Of a stretch of DNA of 64,000 bases, positions 8,681-18,029 are shown piece after piece. The notes under the pieces are model-generated. The model was not told where the DNA came from. It did no database searches and worked only from the letters and a program-made list of their open reading frames with translations. The DNA lies in NCBI GenBank assembly GCA_965221105.1, contig OZ244871.1:2170001-2234000 (forward strand), in the 5' to 3' direction. The first letter of the stretch is position 1, and the number at the start of each line of letters is the position of its first letter. Origin of the DNA: GM7GCV1 sp965221105. GTDB lineage: Bacteria; Pseudomonadota; Gammaproteobacteria; Pseudomonadales; GM7GCV1. The position numbers and the translations under genes are program-made.

Positions 8681-9089
8681 CAAATTTATCCTCTAACACA
8701 GGGCCACCTAACACCAACACATTGACAAAGGAACCCACTGCCAAGAGGGCCAGTATCCCCCGGATTGAACCACTCGGCATATTCAGGCCCCTGAGTTTGT
8801 CTTTATTGTCTTTCGGGGCTGCGCATTTTGAATACAACGGGGCACCAGCGGCGATCAGTGCCATCCATAAGCTCTGGACTATAACCAATGGCGAGCACCA
8901 AGTCAGGGCTTCGGAACACTTAGCATTATCCTCTGGATTGTCTTGCTCTTGATCTTGATCTTCTGTCTGGGTCGTTTGTACAGTGGCACCGTCTTGATTA
9001 TCTGGTTGGGCGTTTTTTTGGCTACTACTTTCCTGGCCAAATGCAGACATCGCCGCAATCAGGATAGGAACTATCACAAGTTGTCGCAT
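8652..9089 (-). CDS. Exported or membrane hypothetical protein with a replaced C-terminus
   Basis: A 145-residue protein of unknown function. It begins with a signal-like segment (MRQLVIVPILIAAMSAFGQ), followed by a Gln/Asp/Glu-rich low-complexity stretch (about 20-58). Two hydrophobic segments follow, around 66-85 and 108-130 (the second near GILALLAVGSFVNVLVLGG). The last nine residues (NYSPPFAS and its neighbours) and the stop codon are encoded by the IS66-type end at 8652-8681, so the native C-terminus has been lost or replaced. No catalytic motif is visible. Confidence 0.5.
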   Translation of the reverse strand: MRQLVIVPILIAAMSAFGQESSSQKNAQPDNQDGATVQTTQTEDQDQEQDNPEDNAKCSEALTWCSPLVIVQSLWMALIAAGAPLYSKCAAPKDNKDKLRGLNMPSGSIRGILALLAVGSFVNVLVLGGPVLEDKFGNYSPPFAS

Positions 9090-9215
9090 AATGTAGTTAC
9101 AAATAAATAAATGTGGAGGATTGGGATTATGGGCGATAACACCACGGTGTTATGTGTGGGGTGGTGATAGACCCTTATTCATTGCTGTACTTCCATCATG
9201 CCCAATACGAATTGC

Positions 9216-10521
9216 CTAGGAGTCTGTCGAAGACTCACAATTGATAACCTCCACATTGATGATATGGTAAGAACATCAGGGATTCAGAGGTGGATTGTCG
9301 CTGAGGATCCAGCTTTTTTCCGGAGGCGATGCCTGACTGTCATGAAGGGGCACCTCTCCTGGCTATCGTGAGCTGCTCAATTCGTACATTCGCTTCATGG
9401 TGTACCCTCCTATACAGACCAGATTCCATTCACCCTGCACTGCCTGAGCCTCTCGGACGAGGAATTGCTCGAACCCCTGCATCTGCTTGATGAGCCCACA
9501 AGCTGGCTCTATCGTAGATTTTCGTCGTGCGTACAGCGCTCTGCCTTCCCGCGTTGCCAACCGACGCTTCATATCGTCCACCGGATCAGCACAGGCCTGA
9601 TGCTCCGGGGAAGCCTCCAGACGCGCCTTCAGCGGTGCATTGTGTGACTCACGGTGGGTGCTGAATGAGGGTGTGATGCCCTGTGCCAGGGTGGCCTTCA
9701 CGTTGTCCTCACTGAAGTAGCCGGCATCGCCCAGCAGGTGCTCCACGTCACCCAAGGCCTCCTTCTGCGCTTCCAGTTGTGCCAAGGTTAGCACGACTTC
9801 CTTTGTGTCATTGGTCTGTTGAGTGACATGCCGGGTCACACTCAGCCCAGTGTCGATATCCACACTGGCCTGGGCGGTGGAGCAGTGCTCACACCCACCC
9901 CCGGAGCCGGGCATGATGCGTGAGTCTCCATCCGTCAGGTTGATCTGATCCGAGTCTCCGGGGCCCTTCTCAGGTGCCGCAGGAGGTCGTCCCCCCGGCT
10001 TTCTCCCGGTCTCCTCCTCCCGGCGCGCACGCCGGCCGCGCTGCCTGCTCCTCGTACTCCGCCTGTTCCTGCGCAGAGCGCTCTGCAGCCCGGGCCTCAA
10101 TCTCATCCTTGGCCCGTGCACTCACCTCCAGACGTTCCTGTCGCCGCCTGACGTCCTCCGGGGTATCCAACTCCTCCGGCACCTCGCTGTTATCCGCCGC
10201 TTCCGCCAGACACATCAGCTGTGCCACCTCCTCCTCAAGCTGCCGCTCCAGTGCCTGGACATACTTCCAGCTCAGAGCCGTTTGCGTACTGGCAGTGGCC
10301 TTGATTGTGATACCGTCCAGACTCACCGTGCTCAGCCGCACAGCCTCCAGTTCCTGAAAAACCCTGCGGAACCGATAGATACTGTCATGGTCCGGGTGCC
10401 GGTTGGAGCAGATCTACCGAAACGCCAGACTGTCGCAACTGGCCTTCTCCAACCGGCGACTGGAGAAAGTACCGATGGCATAGCCATAAAAAATGGGTCA
10501 GAAAGTCCGACAGACTCCTAG
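9216..10521 (-). mobile_element. IS1182-type insertion sequence, degenerate
   Basis: About 1.3 kb bounded by a perfect 14-base inverted repeat, CTAGGAGTCTGTCG at 9216-9229 and CGACAGACTCCTAG at 10508-10521. The outermost CTAG may be duplicated target. The inside encodes a damaged DDE transposase of the IS1182 type. The right end stops two bases from the rloB stop codon, leaving rloB whole. Confidence 0.8.
9363..10480 (-). pseudogene. IS1182-family transposase, frameshifted
   Basis: The DDE transposase is broken into frames. The upstream part (10341 to about 10020) reads STVSLDGITIKATAS with a Glu-rich helical insert, and continues in another frame to 9363. The second part shows the three catalytic regions: INLTDGDSRIMP, LLGDAGYFSEDN and KSTIEPACGLIKQ. 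Before 10341 a further fragment (HPDHDSIYRFRRVFQELEA) lies in frame behind a stop codon. No intact transposase can be made, so the element is probably immobile unless helped in trans. Confidence 0.8.
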
Positions 10522-10522
10522 A

Positions 10523-11188
10523 CTAATTTTCAGTATCTGAAATGCCTGCGCGTTGTATCGCTCGGGCCAGTTCGTACATGTTTGTGGATGGATTGCCGTC
10601 CTCAGCGCCTTCATTACGACGATTGTCGCGTTGCCGCACGGCGCGTTTTTCGGCCGTTTCCAGGTTTTCAATCAATGGCTCGAAGTCCGCTGTTTTCCCG
10701 CCATCGGAATCGTAGCCATCAAGCAGCTGCTCGAGTTTCTTCTGAACCTCGTGGCGATCACAGGGAGCATCGTATGAGTCCAGGTGCAACAGCAGCCAAA
10801 GCTCAAAGCATGGGCCGGTGTAAGCAAAAGGAACACCAGCCCCTCGACAATCTTCTTTCGCCTCACTGAATCGGGGGTGTTCGTCGCGATCAAAAACCGC
10901 CCAGACCTCATCATATTCTTCATATGAATCGGGCTTTTTCACACGTCTTCCATTCGTTCTCACAAAGCCATTGCTGCGCGCGAATTCGATTGCCTGCTTG
11001 GCAACCGATTTGGGCACACCGAGCGGGCCATGATACTTGACCATCGGTCCCCGGGGACCCAAGCTGTGTTGCAGGCACCTGAAATAGTCCTTCTCCGTAT
11101 TCTTGCCTTCCGAAAATATGTGGAATGTCGGTTTCGGTGGGCGTATGTGGGGCCGTCTTTGCGGGGGATGATTTCGTCTTGTCTTCAT
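10523..11188 (-). CDS. rloB: RloB-like TOPRIM protein (AbiL system, second subunit)
   Basis: A 221-residue member of the RloB/AbiLii family. It has a TOPRIM-like nuclease core: a Glu in IFSEGKNTEKDYF (about residue 27) and the Asp pair in VWAVFDRDEHPRF, followed by the family blocks FAYTGPCFELWLLLH and EKRAVRQRDN. It is encoded directly behind an AAA ATPase (RloA-like), a few bases from its stop, which is the standard two-gene layout of these abortive-infection modules. The family's role is phage defence, with the ATPase as likely sensor and the TOPRIM protein as effector; that role is inferred here. I use the ATG at 11188; a GTG at 11194 is possible. An IS1182 copy abuts the 3' end without harming the frame. 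Confidence 0.85.
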   Translation of the reverse strand: MKTRRNHPPQRRPHIRPPKPTFHIFSEGKNTEKDYFRCLQHSLGPRGPMVKYHGPLGVPKSVAKQAIEFARSNGFVRTNGRRVKKPDSYEEYDEVWAVFDRDEHPRFSEAKEDCRGAGVPFAYTGPCFELWLLLHLDSYDAPCDRHEVQKKLEQLLDGYDSDGGKTADFEPLIENLETAEKRAVRQRDNRRNEGAEDGNPSTNMYELARAIQRAGISDTEN

Positions 11189-11198
11189 GACCACTTCG

Positions 11199-12467
11199 CT
11201 ATAACGGAGTGGCGCCGTAGCGTCCTTGCAAGTATCCCCTTTCGATGTCGTCAGATTTTCGGGTGCTGATATCCGTTAGCGGGAAAACCTCGGTCGCGCC
11301 TGCCTCGTCTTTTTCCACAAACCAGACCTGGTCACGGCGCAGATATTCACTGTGCAACAGATTGGTGTCGTGGGTGGTCGCCAGAATCTGGGCGCCATGT
11401 GGATTAGTCACCCTGGAACAGAACAACCGAAGCAGTTTCTCGGCGGCAAGGGTGTGCAGACTCAGATCAAGCTCGTCGATGATGACGGCTGTGCCTGTTG
11501 TCAGAACGCCCAGCATCTTCGGCAATGCGGCAAGAAGTCGAAGGGTGCCCGAGCTTTCCAGATGTATGGGAAAGTGTGTCCGATACCCCTCGACACCGCA
11601 GTGTTCCAGTTCAATAGCCTTCGCCGTCTCATCAATGTCGGCCTCGGGCAATTGAAAATCTGCATCGTGTTTCTTGAATACGGACTCAACTGCCAATCCT
11701 ATCTGCTTGGTGAGTTCGCGCTCTTCTTCTGAAACATTGCGTTCCTTGATACGGTACCCGGTTATTCCCGATCGAATATCCTTCAGGTATTCAATCACCT
11801 CATTGTTGATTTTCCAGTTATGTTTCTCCTTTATACGCTTTTCAGCGCTCGCGCCGGACATGCTCAACGAGGTCTCAATTTGAATCGAGTCGAAAAAATG
11901 AAATATTCTGGATAATTGCTCGTGGCCGTTTTGCGCCGCTGTGGAGAGAAAGAGACTGTCGGGGCGGGTAAGTCTCGAAATGACAACGTTCTCTCCTTTC
12001 AGCTTTCTTCCGAAGGAAAAACTCACGCCCTCACGCTCGTAGAGCCTTCTTGGCTTGGCGGAGGGATAGGAGTACAGCCACTCTTCCAGAACTTCCTTTT
12101 CAAGGAGGGAAAACCCGTAATTGAAACGAACCCCCTCCAGTATGAAGTTAATTTCGAAGATTGTTGGTCGTTCATTGACGGACGGATCCAGCAGGAAAGG
12201 CCTGCGTGCCGGCAAGCGCTTGCCAGGCTGCCCTTTGGTCTGCGAGAACAGAACCGTGTCGATCATGGCTGCCAGCGCCCTGACAAGGTTCGATTTGCCC
12301 GCCGCATTGGCACCGTAGACCAGCAGGGCCGGAAGAAGCCGGCCATCGCTGAAGGCTTCAGTGTCTATGATGCCCTCCTCGGGGTCCTTCAGGCGTGTAG
12401 CTACGAAGGATATGGTCTGACGCTCATTGAATGATCCAAAGTTTTCGACTTCGAACGAGATGATCAT
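11199..12467 (-). CDS. rloA: RloA-like AAA ATPase (AbiL system, first subunit)
   Basis: An ABC/SMC-like ATPase of about 422 residues. Walker A is GANAAGKSNLVRAL (about residue 44), Walker B is AVIIDELDLSLH (about 340), and the H-loop is ATTHDTNLL (about 370). The N-terminus FEVENFGSFNERQTISF is typical of AAA_21-type ATPases in defence loci. I choose the ATG at 12467, which gives MIISFEVENF; an upstream TTG at 12491 adds only eight residues. With RloB it forms an apparently intact defence module, so its survival amid decayed neighbours is notable. Confidence 0.85.
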   Translation of the reverse strand: MIISFEVENFGSFNERQTISFVATRLKDPEEGIIDTEAFSDGRLLPALLVYGANAAGKSNLVRALAAMIDTVLFSQTKGQPGKRLPARRPFLLDPSVNERPTIFEINFILEGVRFNYGFSLLEKEVLEEWLYSYPSAKPRRLYEREGVSFSFGRKLKGENVVISRLTRPDSLFLSTAAQNGHEQLSRIFHFFDSIQIETSLSMSGASAEKRIKEKHNWKINNEVIEYLKDIRSGITGYRIKERNVSEEERELTKQIGLAVESVFKKHDADFQLPEADIDETAKAIELEHCGVEGYRTHFPIHLESSGTLRLLAALPKMLGVLTTGTAVIIDELDLSLHTLAAEKLLRLFCSRVTNPHGAQILATTHDTNLLHSEYLRRDQVWFVEKDEAGATEVFPLTDISTRKSDDIERGYLQGRYGATPL

Positions 12468-12637
12468 GTTGATATTCTCACAAGCACTCAAAATACCGTT
12501 TTACAAACGAATATGCAGATAATTTACATACTTTTAACTGAAAATGCTACTTGGCTGCTGAATATCAATTCCTCAGATCAATTCTGCATCGCTCTTGCTG
12601 TTGACCAACATCAGACGTCCTGACCTCAGATCAGATA

Positions 12638-12928
12638 TCATGCACCATTCTTTCCGGTTGTGCAGTCGATCTGGGGCAGTTCGTACACCATGCGCAGTTC
12701 GGTTCCGGGGTAGACTGTTGTGGTCTGGGTGAGTTCCTCAAGCAACCCGGCGAGTGCCGCATCGCCCGCAGTGCTCGCCGTCCCAAGGATGCGCACCCGC
12801 AGGATGCCGTGCTCCGGTTCCGGTTCGTCATTCTTCTCGTCATCCATGAATTCATCACTAGCCGATTCCCCAGATAGAAAGAAGCTGTCCCAATTGTCAT
12901 CAGCAGGTGACGGGTGCGAGCTTCGCAA
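12638..12928 (-). CDS. Hypothetical acidic protein next to ParE
   Basis: A 96-residue reading frame overlapping the 3' end of the ParE-like gene by about 30 bases. It has an acidic N-terminal part (SASDEFMDDEKNDEPEPEH) and a more ordered C-terminal part (ILRVRILGTASTAGDAAL... and YPGTELRMVYELPQID). I do not recognise the family. The only start codons are TTG at 12928 or an internal ATG. It might be a third gene of the ParDE operon, a fragment of a larger gene, or not a gene. Confidence 0.35.
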   Translation of the reverse strand: MRSSHPSPADDNWDSFFLSGESASDEFMDDEKNDEPEPEHGILRVRILGTASTAGDAALAGLLEELTQTTTVYPGTELRMVYELPQIDCTTGKNGA

Positions 12929-13280
12929 AAACTTCTTTCAACTGTCGCTGAATAATGAACCCATTGGCGTTAAGAATACCGGGGACATCACGCGTCTGGC
13001 GTATCAGCGCAACTATGGCAACACACTTGTCGCGGACCGGCACATAAACAAGATAATGCTCTCTGATGGGGTACACCTTCAATTCCTCAGCATTGGGTAC
13101 ATGCTCGATAGAGGAAAACTGGTCAGGGTTTCGGGCAATACTTTCCGCGCAGTTATGCAGGTCGTTGAAGTACTGCTTGGTCAGCTCCTTCCCCCATCGG
13201 GATAACGACCATTGCCGTGCCGCTCGAAAATCGCGTTCGGCTGTTTCTGTCAAAACGTAATGCCTGCACTTCCCTGTCAT
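12900..13280 (-). CDS. parE: ParE/RelE-family toxin
   Basis: A small toxin of the ParE/RelE fold. It shows the family order: TETAERDFRAARQWSLSRWG, then the central helix ending FNDLHNCAESIARNP, and the C-terminal strands LKVYPIREHYLVYVPVRD and VAIVALIRQTRDVPGIL. Proteins of this branch poison DNA gyrase, while RelE-like relatives cut mRNA; which applies here cannot be told from sequence. The upstream partner is a ParD-like antitoxin ending 30 bases before the chosen ATG at 13280 (an ATG at 13301 is also in frame). The C-terminus is about 25 residues longer than usual. Confidence 0.82.
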   Translation of the reverse strand: MTGKCRHYVLTETAERDFRAARQWSLSRWGKELTKQYFNDLHNCAESIARNPDQFSSIEHVPNAEELKVYPIREHYLVYVPVRDKCVAIVALIRQTRDVPGILNANGFIIQRQLKEVFAKLAPVTC

Positions 13281-13310
13281 AGCCTTGAGCCCATTCCCCA
13301 AAACAAGGCG

Positions 13311-13538
13311 TTACTCCTCTTCAGCAATATCGAGAATAGACTTGTCAGAAAAGCGTCCATGAGCGAGGTCGTCCAATCCTCTCATAACGTGTGCCACTGT
13401 TGCCTGAGATTCCATATCACGCCTGATCAGATCGCGAAGGTATTCGCTGGGCGTGGCATAGAGGCCCGCATCACCAGTGCGACTATTAACAAAGTCTCTC
13501 AGCTCGTCAGTCAGGGATAGATTCATACTGCTGGCCAT
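13311..13538 (-). CDS. parD: ParD-like ribbon-helix-helix antitoxin
   Basis: Neutralises the ParE-like toxin encoded next and probably represses the operon. MNLSLTDELRDFVNSR and LYATPSEYLRDLIRRDME are the classic ParD RHH strand and helices, followed by an acidic tail (DKSILDIAEEE) for toxin binding. I choose the ATG at 13538 because ACGGAGG stands about eight bases before it; upstream in-frame starts lack a site. A long palindrome lies 40-70 bases upstream. Confidence 0.85.
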   Translation of the reverse strand: MASSMNLSLTDELRDFVNSRTGDAGLYATPSEYLRDLIRRDMESQATVAHVMRGLDDLAHGRFSDKSILDIAEEE

Positions 13539-13577
13539 AGCGGATGCCTCCGTAAGTGTGACTTGAAACACTACATC

Positions 13578-13608
13578 ATATGTCAAATATCGTCAATATT
13601 CGACATAT
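13578..13608. promoter_or_regulatory. Palindrome before parDE, likely operator
   Basis: Two 13-base arms (ATATGTCAAATAT and ATATTCGACATAT) face each other across five bases, with one mismatched pair. The position just upstream of parD fits autorepression by ParD or the ParDE complex. Confidence 0.6.
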
Positions 13609-13939
13609 TCATATAGAGTTACCGCAATACCTTGAGAAAGGCTCGGAGAATGTTAGAGTCCCTCCACCTGTCTCATATATCGATAAATAGAGCATTGGTT
13701 GCCCGATATCAGATGTCTTGACATCGGGTGCTGACTGCCAGCACCCGAACCGCATCAGCAGTCGATCTACACCAGCCTCGGTATTGATCCTGAGGCTGGG
13801 AGGGTCGTCAAGAAGGTGCTCTGAACCGAAGCCATACCAAAACCACTGCAAAAACACCGAATGAAGTGCCTTACGCCAGAAAATTCGGCCGTAAGGTACT
13901 GATTTATCTCACTTCACGACGTACATTGGTAAACTTGGG

Positions 13940-14336
13940 GTAAGGCCTGTGCTGATATCGTGTGGCCTCCGGGCGCGTTCGCGGCCCCGTGCCTGGCCTC
14001 GTGCACGCGATATGACGCCCATTCAGGGGACGGACTTCACTCTTCGGCCTGCTCCCGATCGGCTCGGCGACAGCAGAGACACTCGTATCCTGATGCACAT
14101 CAGGCCCGATAGAGGCTGGATGACGAATATCGGCCAATGGACTGTCGACCATGGCACCTGCAGTGGCTGTTGATTCGATCTGATCTGCTTCTGCTGCGCA
14201 CTCTGTGTGTATGGCCTGCCCTCAGGGCTCCCGGTGCCACAACGCTCAGGGAGCGTCTGCTGTAGCCGACTGCACAGCGTGATGCTTCGGTGTCGATCAG
14301 AGCCGCACAGGTTGATGACCTCCAAGGAGGGGCGGG
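13940..14336. repeat. About 400-base dispersed repeat, copy 1
   Basis: Nearly identical to 35313-35711, in the same orientation; only scattered differences are seen across about 400 bases. No long conserved reading frame explains it. At 13866-13900 a small hairpin (CCTTACG and CGTAAGG) precedes this copy. The rest of 13609-13939 and 14337-14656 holds nothing I can name apart from the leader of ilvI. Confidence 0.8.
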
Positions 14337-14656
14337 CCACCCTGATCATCAGTCTTACACAGTGTTTGACATTCCCTGCCAGCTAGCAGAGAATCTGCGC
14401 CCGGAGTGATGCCGTTACCGCGGCCAACCCTGTCAGAGTGGTTTATCGGCTGCCCTGACCTTTGAAAATCGGGCTTATCGGCACGAGATGTGAACGGCGC
14501 TTCCTGGCGACACAGGATTTCAGTCAGCCCCGCTCACCGGGAAAACCGGTCGGATTTCCCTCTCTTCCGTGTGTCTCTACCAGTGGTTTTCCCACATCGG
14601 GTTTTCATAACAGGTTGTGCGGGCCGGCATGTGGTCAACAAACTTGAGAGAAAGTC

Positions 14657-16396
14657 ATGGCAGAACTGTTTTCAGGCGGTGAGATCCTGGTGCGATCACT
14701 CAAAGATGCCGGCGTCGATATCGTATTCGGCTACCCAGGTGGTGCTGCGCTTCATATCTACGATGCCATCTTCAGACAACAGGATATCAAGCACATACTG
14801 GTCCGTCACGAACAGGCCGCAACCCATGCCGCGGACGCCTATTCGCGGGCGACCGGCAGGGTTGGCACTGTGCTGGTGACTTCGGGTCCGGGTGCCACCA
14901 ATGCGCTCACCGGGATTGCAACCGCCTGTATGGACTCCATCCCCATGGTGGTGATCTCCGGCCAGGTTCCGAGCCACCTGATAGGCGCGGATGCCTTTCA
15001 GGAAACCGATATGATCGGTGTGTCCCGGCCGGTCGTAAAGCACAGCTTCATGGTCAAAAATCCGCAGGATATTTCGGAGATCATTGCCAGAGCCTATTTC
15101 ATTGCCAGCAGTGGCCGACCAGGACCTGTGGTGGTCGATATCCCCAAGGATGTCACCAATCCCCATGTGAGGGTTCCCTACAAGTATCCGGATACTGTCG
15201 AGATGCGATCCTATCAGCCGACCCGACGCGGACATGCTGGCCAGATCAAGAAAGCAATCAAGGCCATTGTGCAGGCGAGACGGCCCGTACTCTATGTTGG
15301 TGGCGGGACCATCCTGGGCAATGCACATGAGCAGGTACGCGAACTGGCCGAGCTGCTCAATTTTCCGGTGACCAATACCCTGATGGGCCTGGGTGCCATT
15401 CCCGGGGATGATCCTCGCAATCTGGGCATGCTGGGTATGCATGGTACCTATGAATCCAATATGGCCATGCATCATGCTGATTTGATCATTTCGCTGGGAG
15501 CCCGGTTTGACGACCGCACGACCAATGCGACGGACAAATACTGTCCCGATGCGACCATTATCCAGGTGGATATAGACCCAACCTCCATTTCCAAGAATGT
15601 CAACGCGCATATCCCCATCGTGGGACCGCTGGAATCAGTCGTCCGGGAAATGGTGAATGTGTTCAGGTCGACCGACAGGCGGCCTGATCAGGAGGCCCTG
15701 AACCAGTGGTGGGAGCAGTGTTACAACTGGCGCAACCAGTATGGCCTGTTCGTCAATCCAAATCATGAACCGAGTTCGGGTACCCTCATCAAGCCGCAGG
15801 ATGTCATCAAGACCCTGTACAGGGTGACCGCCGGCGATGCTATCGTGACTTCGGATGTGGGACAGCACCAGATGTTCGCTGCCCAGTATTACCACTTTAA
15901 CCGCCCACGACAGTGGCTCAATTCGGGTGGCCTGGGTACCATGGGATATGGTTTGCCAGCGGCTATGGGAGCCCAGTTCGCCCATCGCGATGCCACGGTT
16001 GCCTGTGTGACTGGCGAGGGCAGTATCCAGATGTGCATTCAGGAGCTGTCGACCTGCACCCAGTACCACCTGCCGATCAAGATTATCAATCTGAACAATC
16101 AGGCACTGGGTATGGTGAAGCAATGGCAGGATATGCAGTACGACGGGCGCTATTCAGAGTCACTCTATGAAGAATCGCTTCCGGACTTTGTCAAACTGGC
16201 AGAAGCCTATGGCCATGTCGGAATGAAAATCGAAAGTTTCGATGAGCTTGAGGAGCGCATGTCTGAAGCATTTGACATGAAAGACCGTCTGGTATTCCTT
16301 GATGTCCAGGTCGATTCGGCCGAGCATGTATACCCCATGCAGATTGCCATGGGCTCCATGCGTGATATGTGGGTGAACAAGGCGGAGCGCACCTGA
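14657..16396 (+). CDS. ilvI: Acetolactate synthase III, large subunit
   Basis: Catalyses the first common step of valine, leucine and isoleucine synthesis: condensation of two pyruvates, or of pyruvate with 2-ketobutyrate, using thiamine diphosphate, Mg2+ and FAD. The 579 residues match the catalytic subunit. The catalytic Glu lies in LVRHEQAATHAADAY near residue 50. The central FAD-binding domain includes GLGAIPGDDPRNLGMLGMHG. The C-terminal cofactor motif reads GEGSIQM and ends NLNNQALGMV. The usual GDG is GEG here, a common variant. SD-like AGAGAAAG precedes the ATG. ilvH and ilvC follow closely, making a biosynthetic operon. Confidence 0.95.
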   Translation: MAELFSGGEILVRSLKDAGVDIVFGYPGGAALHIYDAIFRQQDIKHILVRHEQAATHAADAYSRATGRVGTVLVTSGPGATNALTGIATACMDSIPMVVISGQVPSHLIGADAFQETDMIGVSRPVVKHSFMVKNPQDISEIIARAYFIASSGRPGPVVVDIPKDVTNPHVRVPYKYPDTVEMRSYQPTRRGHAGQIKKAIKAIVQARRPVLYVGGGTILGNAHEQVRELAELLNFPVTNTLMGLGAIPGDDPRNLGMLGMHGTYESNMAMHHADLIISLGARFDDRTTNATDKYCPDATIIQVDIDPTSISKNVNAHIPIVGPLESVVREMVNVFRSTDRRPDQEALNQWWEQCYNWRNQYGLFVNPNHEPSSGTLIKPQDVIKTLYRVTAGDAIVTSDVGQHQMFAAQYYHFNRPRQWLNSGGLGTMGYGLPAAMGAQFAHRDATVACVTGEGSIQMCIQELSTCTQYHLPIKIINLNNQALGMVKQWQDMQYDGRYSESLYEESLPDFVKLAEAYGHVGMKIESFDELEERMSEAFDMKDRLVFLDVQVDSAEHVYPMQIAMGSMRDMWVNKAERT

Positions 16397-16418
16397 AATG
16401 ACTCAGGAGCATCTGAAC

Positions 16419-16919
16419 ATGGACAAGAAGCGCATCATTTCGGTTTTGATGGAAAATGAGCCGGGGGCTCTGTCCCGGGCAGTGGGGCTGTTCGCCCAGC
16501 GCGGGTACAATATCGACTCTCTGAATGTCGCCCCTACCAACGACAAAAGTCTTTCGCGCCTGACGCTGACGACCGTCTGTAACGATCTGGTGATTGAGCA
16601 GATTACCAAGCAGCTCAACAAGCTGATTGATGTTGTGAAGGTTCAGGATATTACTGAGGGAAGCCATATCGAGCGCGAACTGATGATGATCAAGGTGCGT
16701 ACCCGAGGTGAGGAGCGGGCCGAAGTCATGCGCTGCGCCGATATTTTCCGCGGTCAGATCATTGACGTTGGCCCAGGGTATTACACCGTATTGGTGGTGG
16801 GTGATGAAGAAAAGCTCAATGCCTTTATTGCGGCCGTGGGCGAGGAAATCCGGGTTCTTGAAGTGGTGCGTTCCGGGATCAGTGGCATTGCCAGGTCCGA
16901 GCGGGCGTTGTCGCTCTGA
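16419..16919 (+). CDS. ilvH: Acetolactate synthase III, small (regulatory) subunit
   Basis: Binds valine through its ACT domain and tunes the IlvI catalytic subunit. The ACT fold is clear from RIISVLMENEPGALSRAVGLF and GYNIDSLNVAPT. The C-terminal domain contains IERELMMIKV and the VLEVVRSGISGIARSERAL block. An ATG at 16398 is in frame, but the ATG at 16419 is preceded by AGGAGC at proper spacing and gives 166 residues, close to the 163 of E. coli IlvH, so I choose it. It begins about 20 bases after the ilvI stop. Confidence 0.93.
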   Translation: MDKKRIISVLMENEPGALSRAVGLFAQRGYNIDSLNVAPTNDKSLSRLTLTTVCNDLVIEQITKQLNKLIDVVKVQDITEGSHIERELMMIKVRTRGEERAEVMRCADIFRGQIIDVGPGYYTVLVVGDEEKLNAFIAAVGEEIRVLEVVRSGISGIARSERALSL

Positions 16920-16970
16920 CCGGGTTGTGCAGCTTTTTTTTGGTTGAACAGGACGATTTAGGAACACAAT

Positions 16971-17990
16971 ATGCACGTCTATTACGATAAAGATGCTGAT
17001 CTTTCGATTATCCAGAACACATCAGTAGCCATTCTCGGTTTCGGCTCCCAGGGGCATGCTCACGCGCTGAATCTCAAGGATTCGGGTGTTGCCGAACTCT
17101 GCGTGGGTTTGCGTGCAGGTTCAGCCTCCTGGACTAAGGCGGAGCATGCGGGGTTGCGGGTGGCCGAGGTGGCAGAAGCAGTCACGGGAGCGGATCTGGT
17201 GATGCTGCTGCTGCCCGATGAGCTGCAGGCACAGATCTATCGTGATGAGATCGAGCCAAACCTTAAGCAGGGTGCCACCCTGGCATTTGCTCACGGGTTC
17301 ACGATTCATTACAACCAGATTGTGCCGCGTGCCGACCTGGATGTGATCATGATTGCACCGAAGGCACCTGGCCATACCGTGCGTAACGAGTTCGTCAACG
17401 GGGGCGGAATTCCCGACCTGATCGCGATATGTCAGGACGTATCAGGCACGGCGAAGGAAACGGCGCTGTCCTACGCTTCAGGCGTCGGCGGTGGGCGGAC
17501 CGGTATTATCGAAACCACGTTCAAGGATGAAACCGAAACTGACCTCTTTGGTGAGCAGGCTGTGCTCTGTGGTGGTACCGTCGAGCTGGTGAAAGCCGGG
17601 TTCGATACGCTGGTGGACGCGGGCTATGCGCCCGAAATGGCCTACTTTGAATGTCTCCATGAGCTGAAACTCATTGTCGATCTGATGTATGAAGGTGGTA
17701 TCGCCAACATGAATTACTCCATATCCAACAACGCGGAGTATGGCGAGTACGTCACGGGCGCCGAGGTGATCAACGAGGAATCACGCAGGGCCATGAAGCA
17801 GGCACTGGAGAATATCCAGAATGGAGCCTATGCCAAACGTTTCATTTCCGAGGGTGCAAGCAATTATCCGGAGATGACGGCCTGGCGCCGCAAAAATGCC
17901 GCGCACCCGATTGAACAGGTCGGCACCGAGCTGCGTGCCATGATGCCCTGGATTGCCAAGAACAAGCTGGTGGATCGCGAAAAGAACTAG
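16971..17990 (+). CDS. ilvC: Ketol-acid reductoisomerase (NADP+)
   Basis: Converts acetolactate or acetohydroxybutyrate to the dihydroxy acids of the branched-chain pathway, using NADPH and Mg2+. The 339 residues are typical of the short class I enzyme, unlike the roughly 490-residue class II form of enterobacteria. The Rossmann motif is GFGSQGHAHALNL. The metal-binding acidic residues lie in FKDETETDLFGEQ and in the C-terminal helix around FECLHELKLIVDL. It follows ilvH by about 50 bases in the same operon, so the product of IlvIH feeds straight into it. Confidence 0.95.
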   Translation: MHVYYDKDADLSIIQNTSVAILGFGSQGHAHALNLKDSGVAELCVGLRAGSASWTKAEHAGLRVAEVAEAVTGADLVMLLLPDELQAQIYRDEIEPNLKQGATLAFAHGFTIHYNQIVPRADLDVIMIAPKAPGHTVRNEFVNGGGIPDLIAICQDVSGTAKETALSYASGVGGGRTGIIETTFKDETETDLFGEQAVLCGGTVELVKAGFDTLVDAGYAPEMAYFECLHELKLIVDLMYEGGIANMNYSISNNAEYGEYVTGAEVINEESRRAMKQALENIQNGAYAKRFISEGASNYPEMTAWRRKNAAHPIEQVGTELRAMMPWIAKNKLVDREKN

Positions 17991-17999
17991 GGAACGTGC

Positions 18000-18017
18000 T
18001 CGTGCTTATCAGCACGA
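18000..18017 (+). terminator. Hairpin after ilvC
   Basis: TCGTGCT, a TATC loop, and AGCACGA form a perfect 7-pair hairpin ten bases after the ilvC stop. There is no long T run behind it, so it is a possible rather than certain terminator. Confidence 0.4.
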
Positions 18018-18029
18018 CTCACCCTTATC

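Noticed and set aside
13609..13857. Leftward 82-codon frame upstream of parD
   Set aside because: No recognisable family or ribosome site, and it begins at the parDE operator region. It is probably a chance frame in degraded DNA.
14390..14656. Attenuator or leader peptide before ilvI
   Set aside because: I found no short frame rich in Leu, Val or Ile codons and no terminator with a T run.
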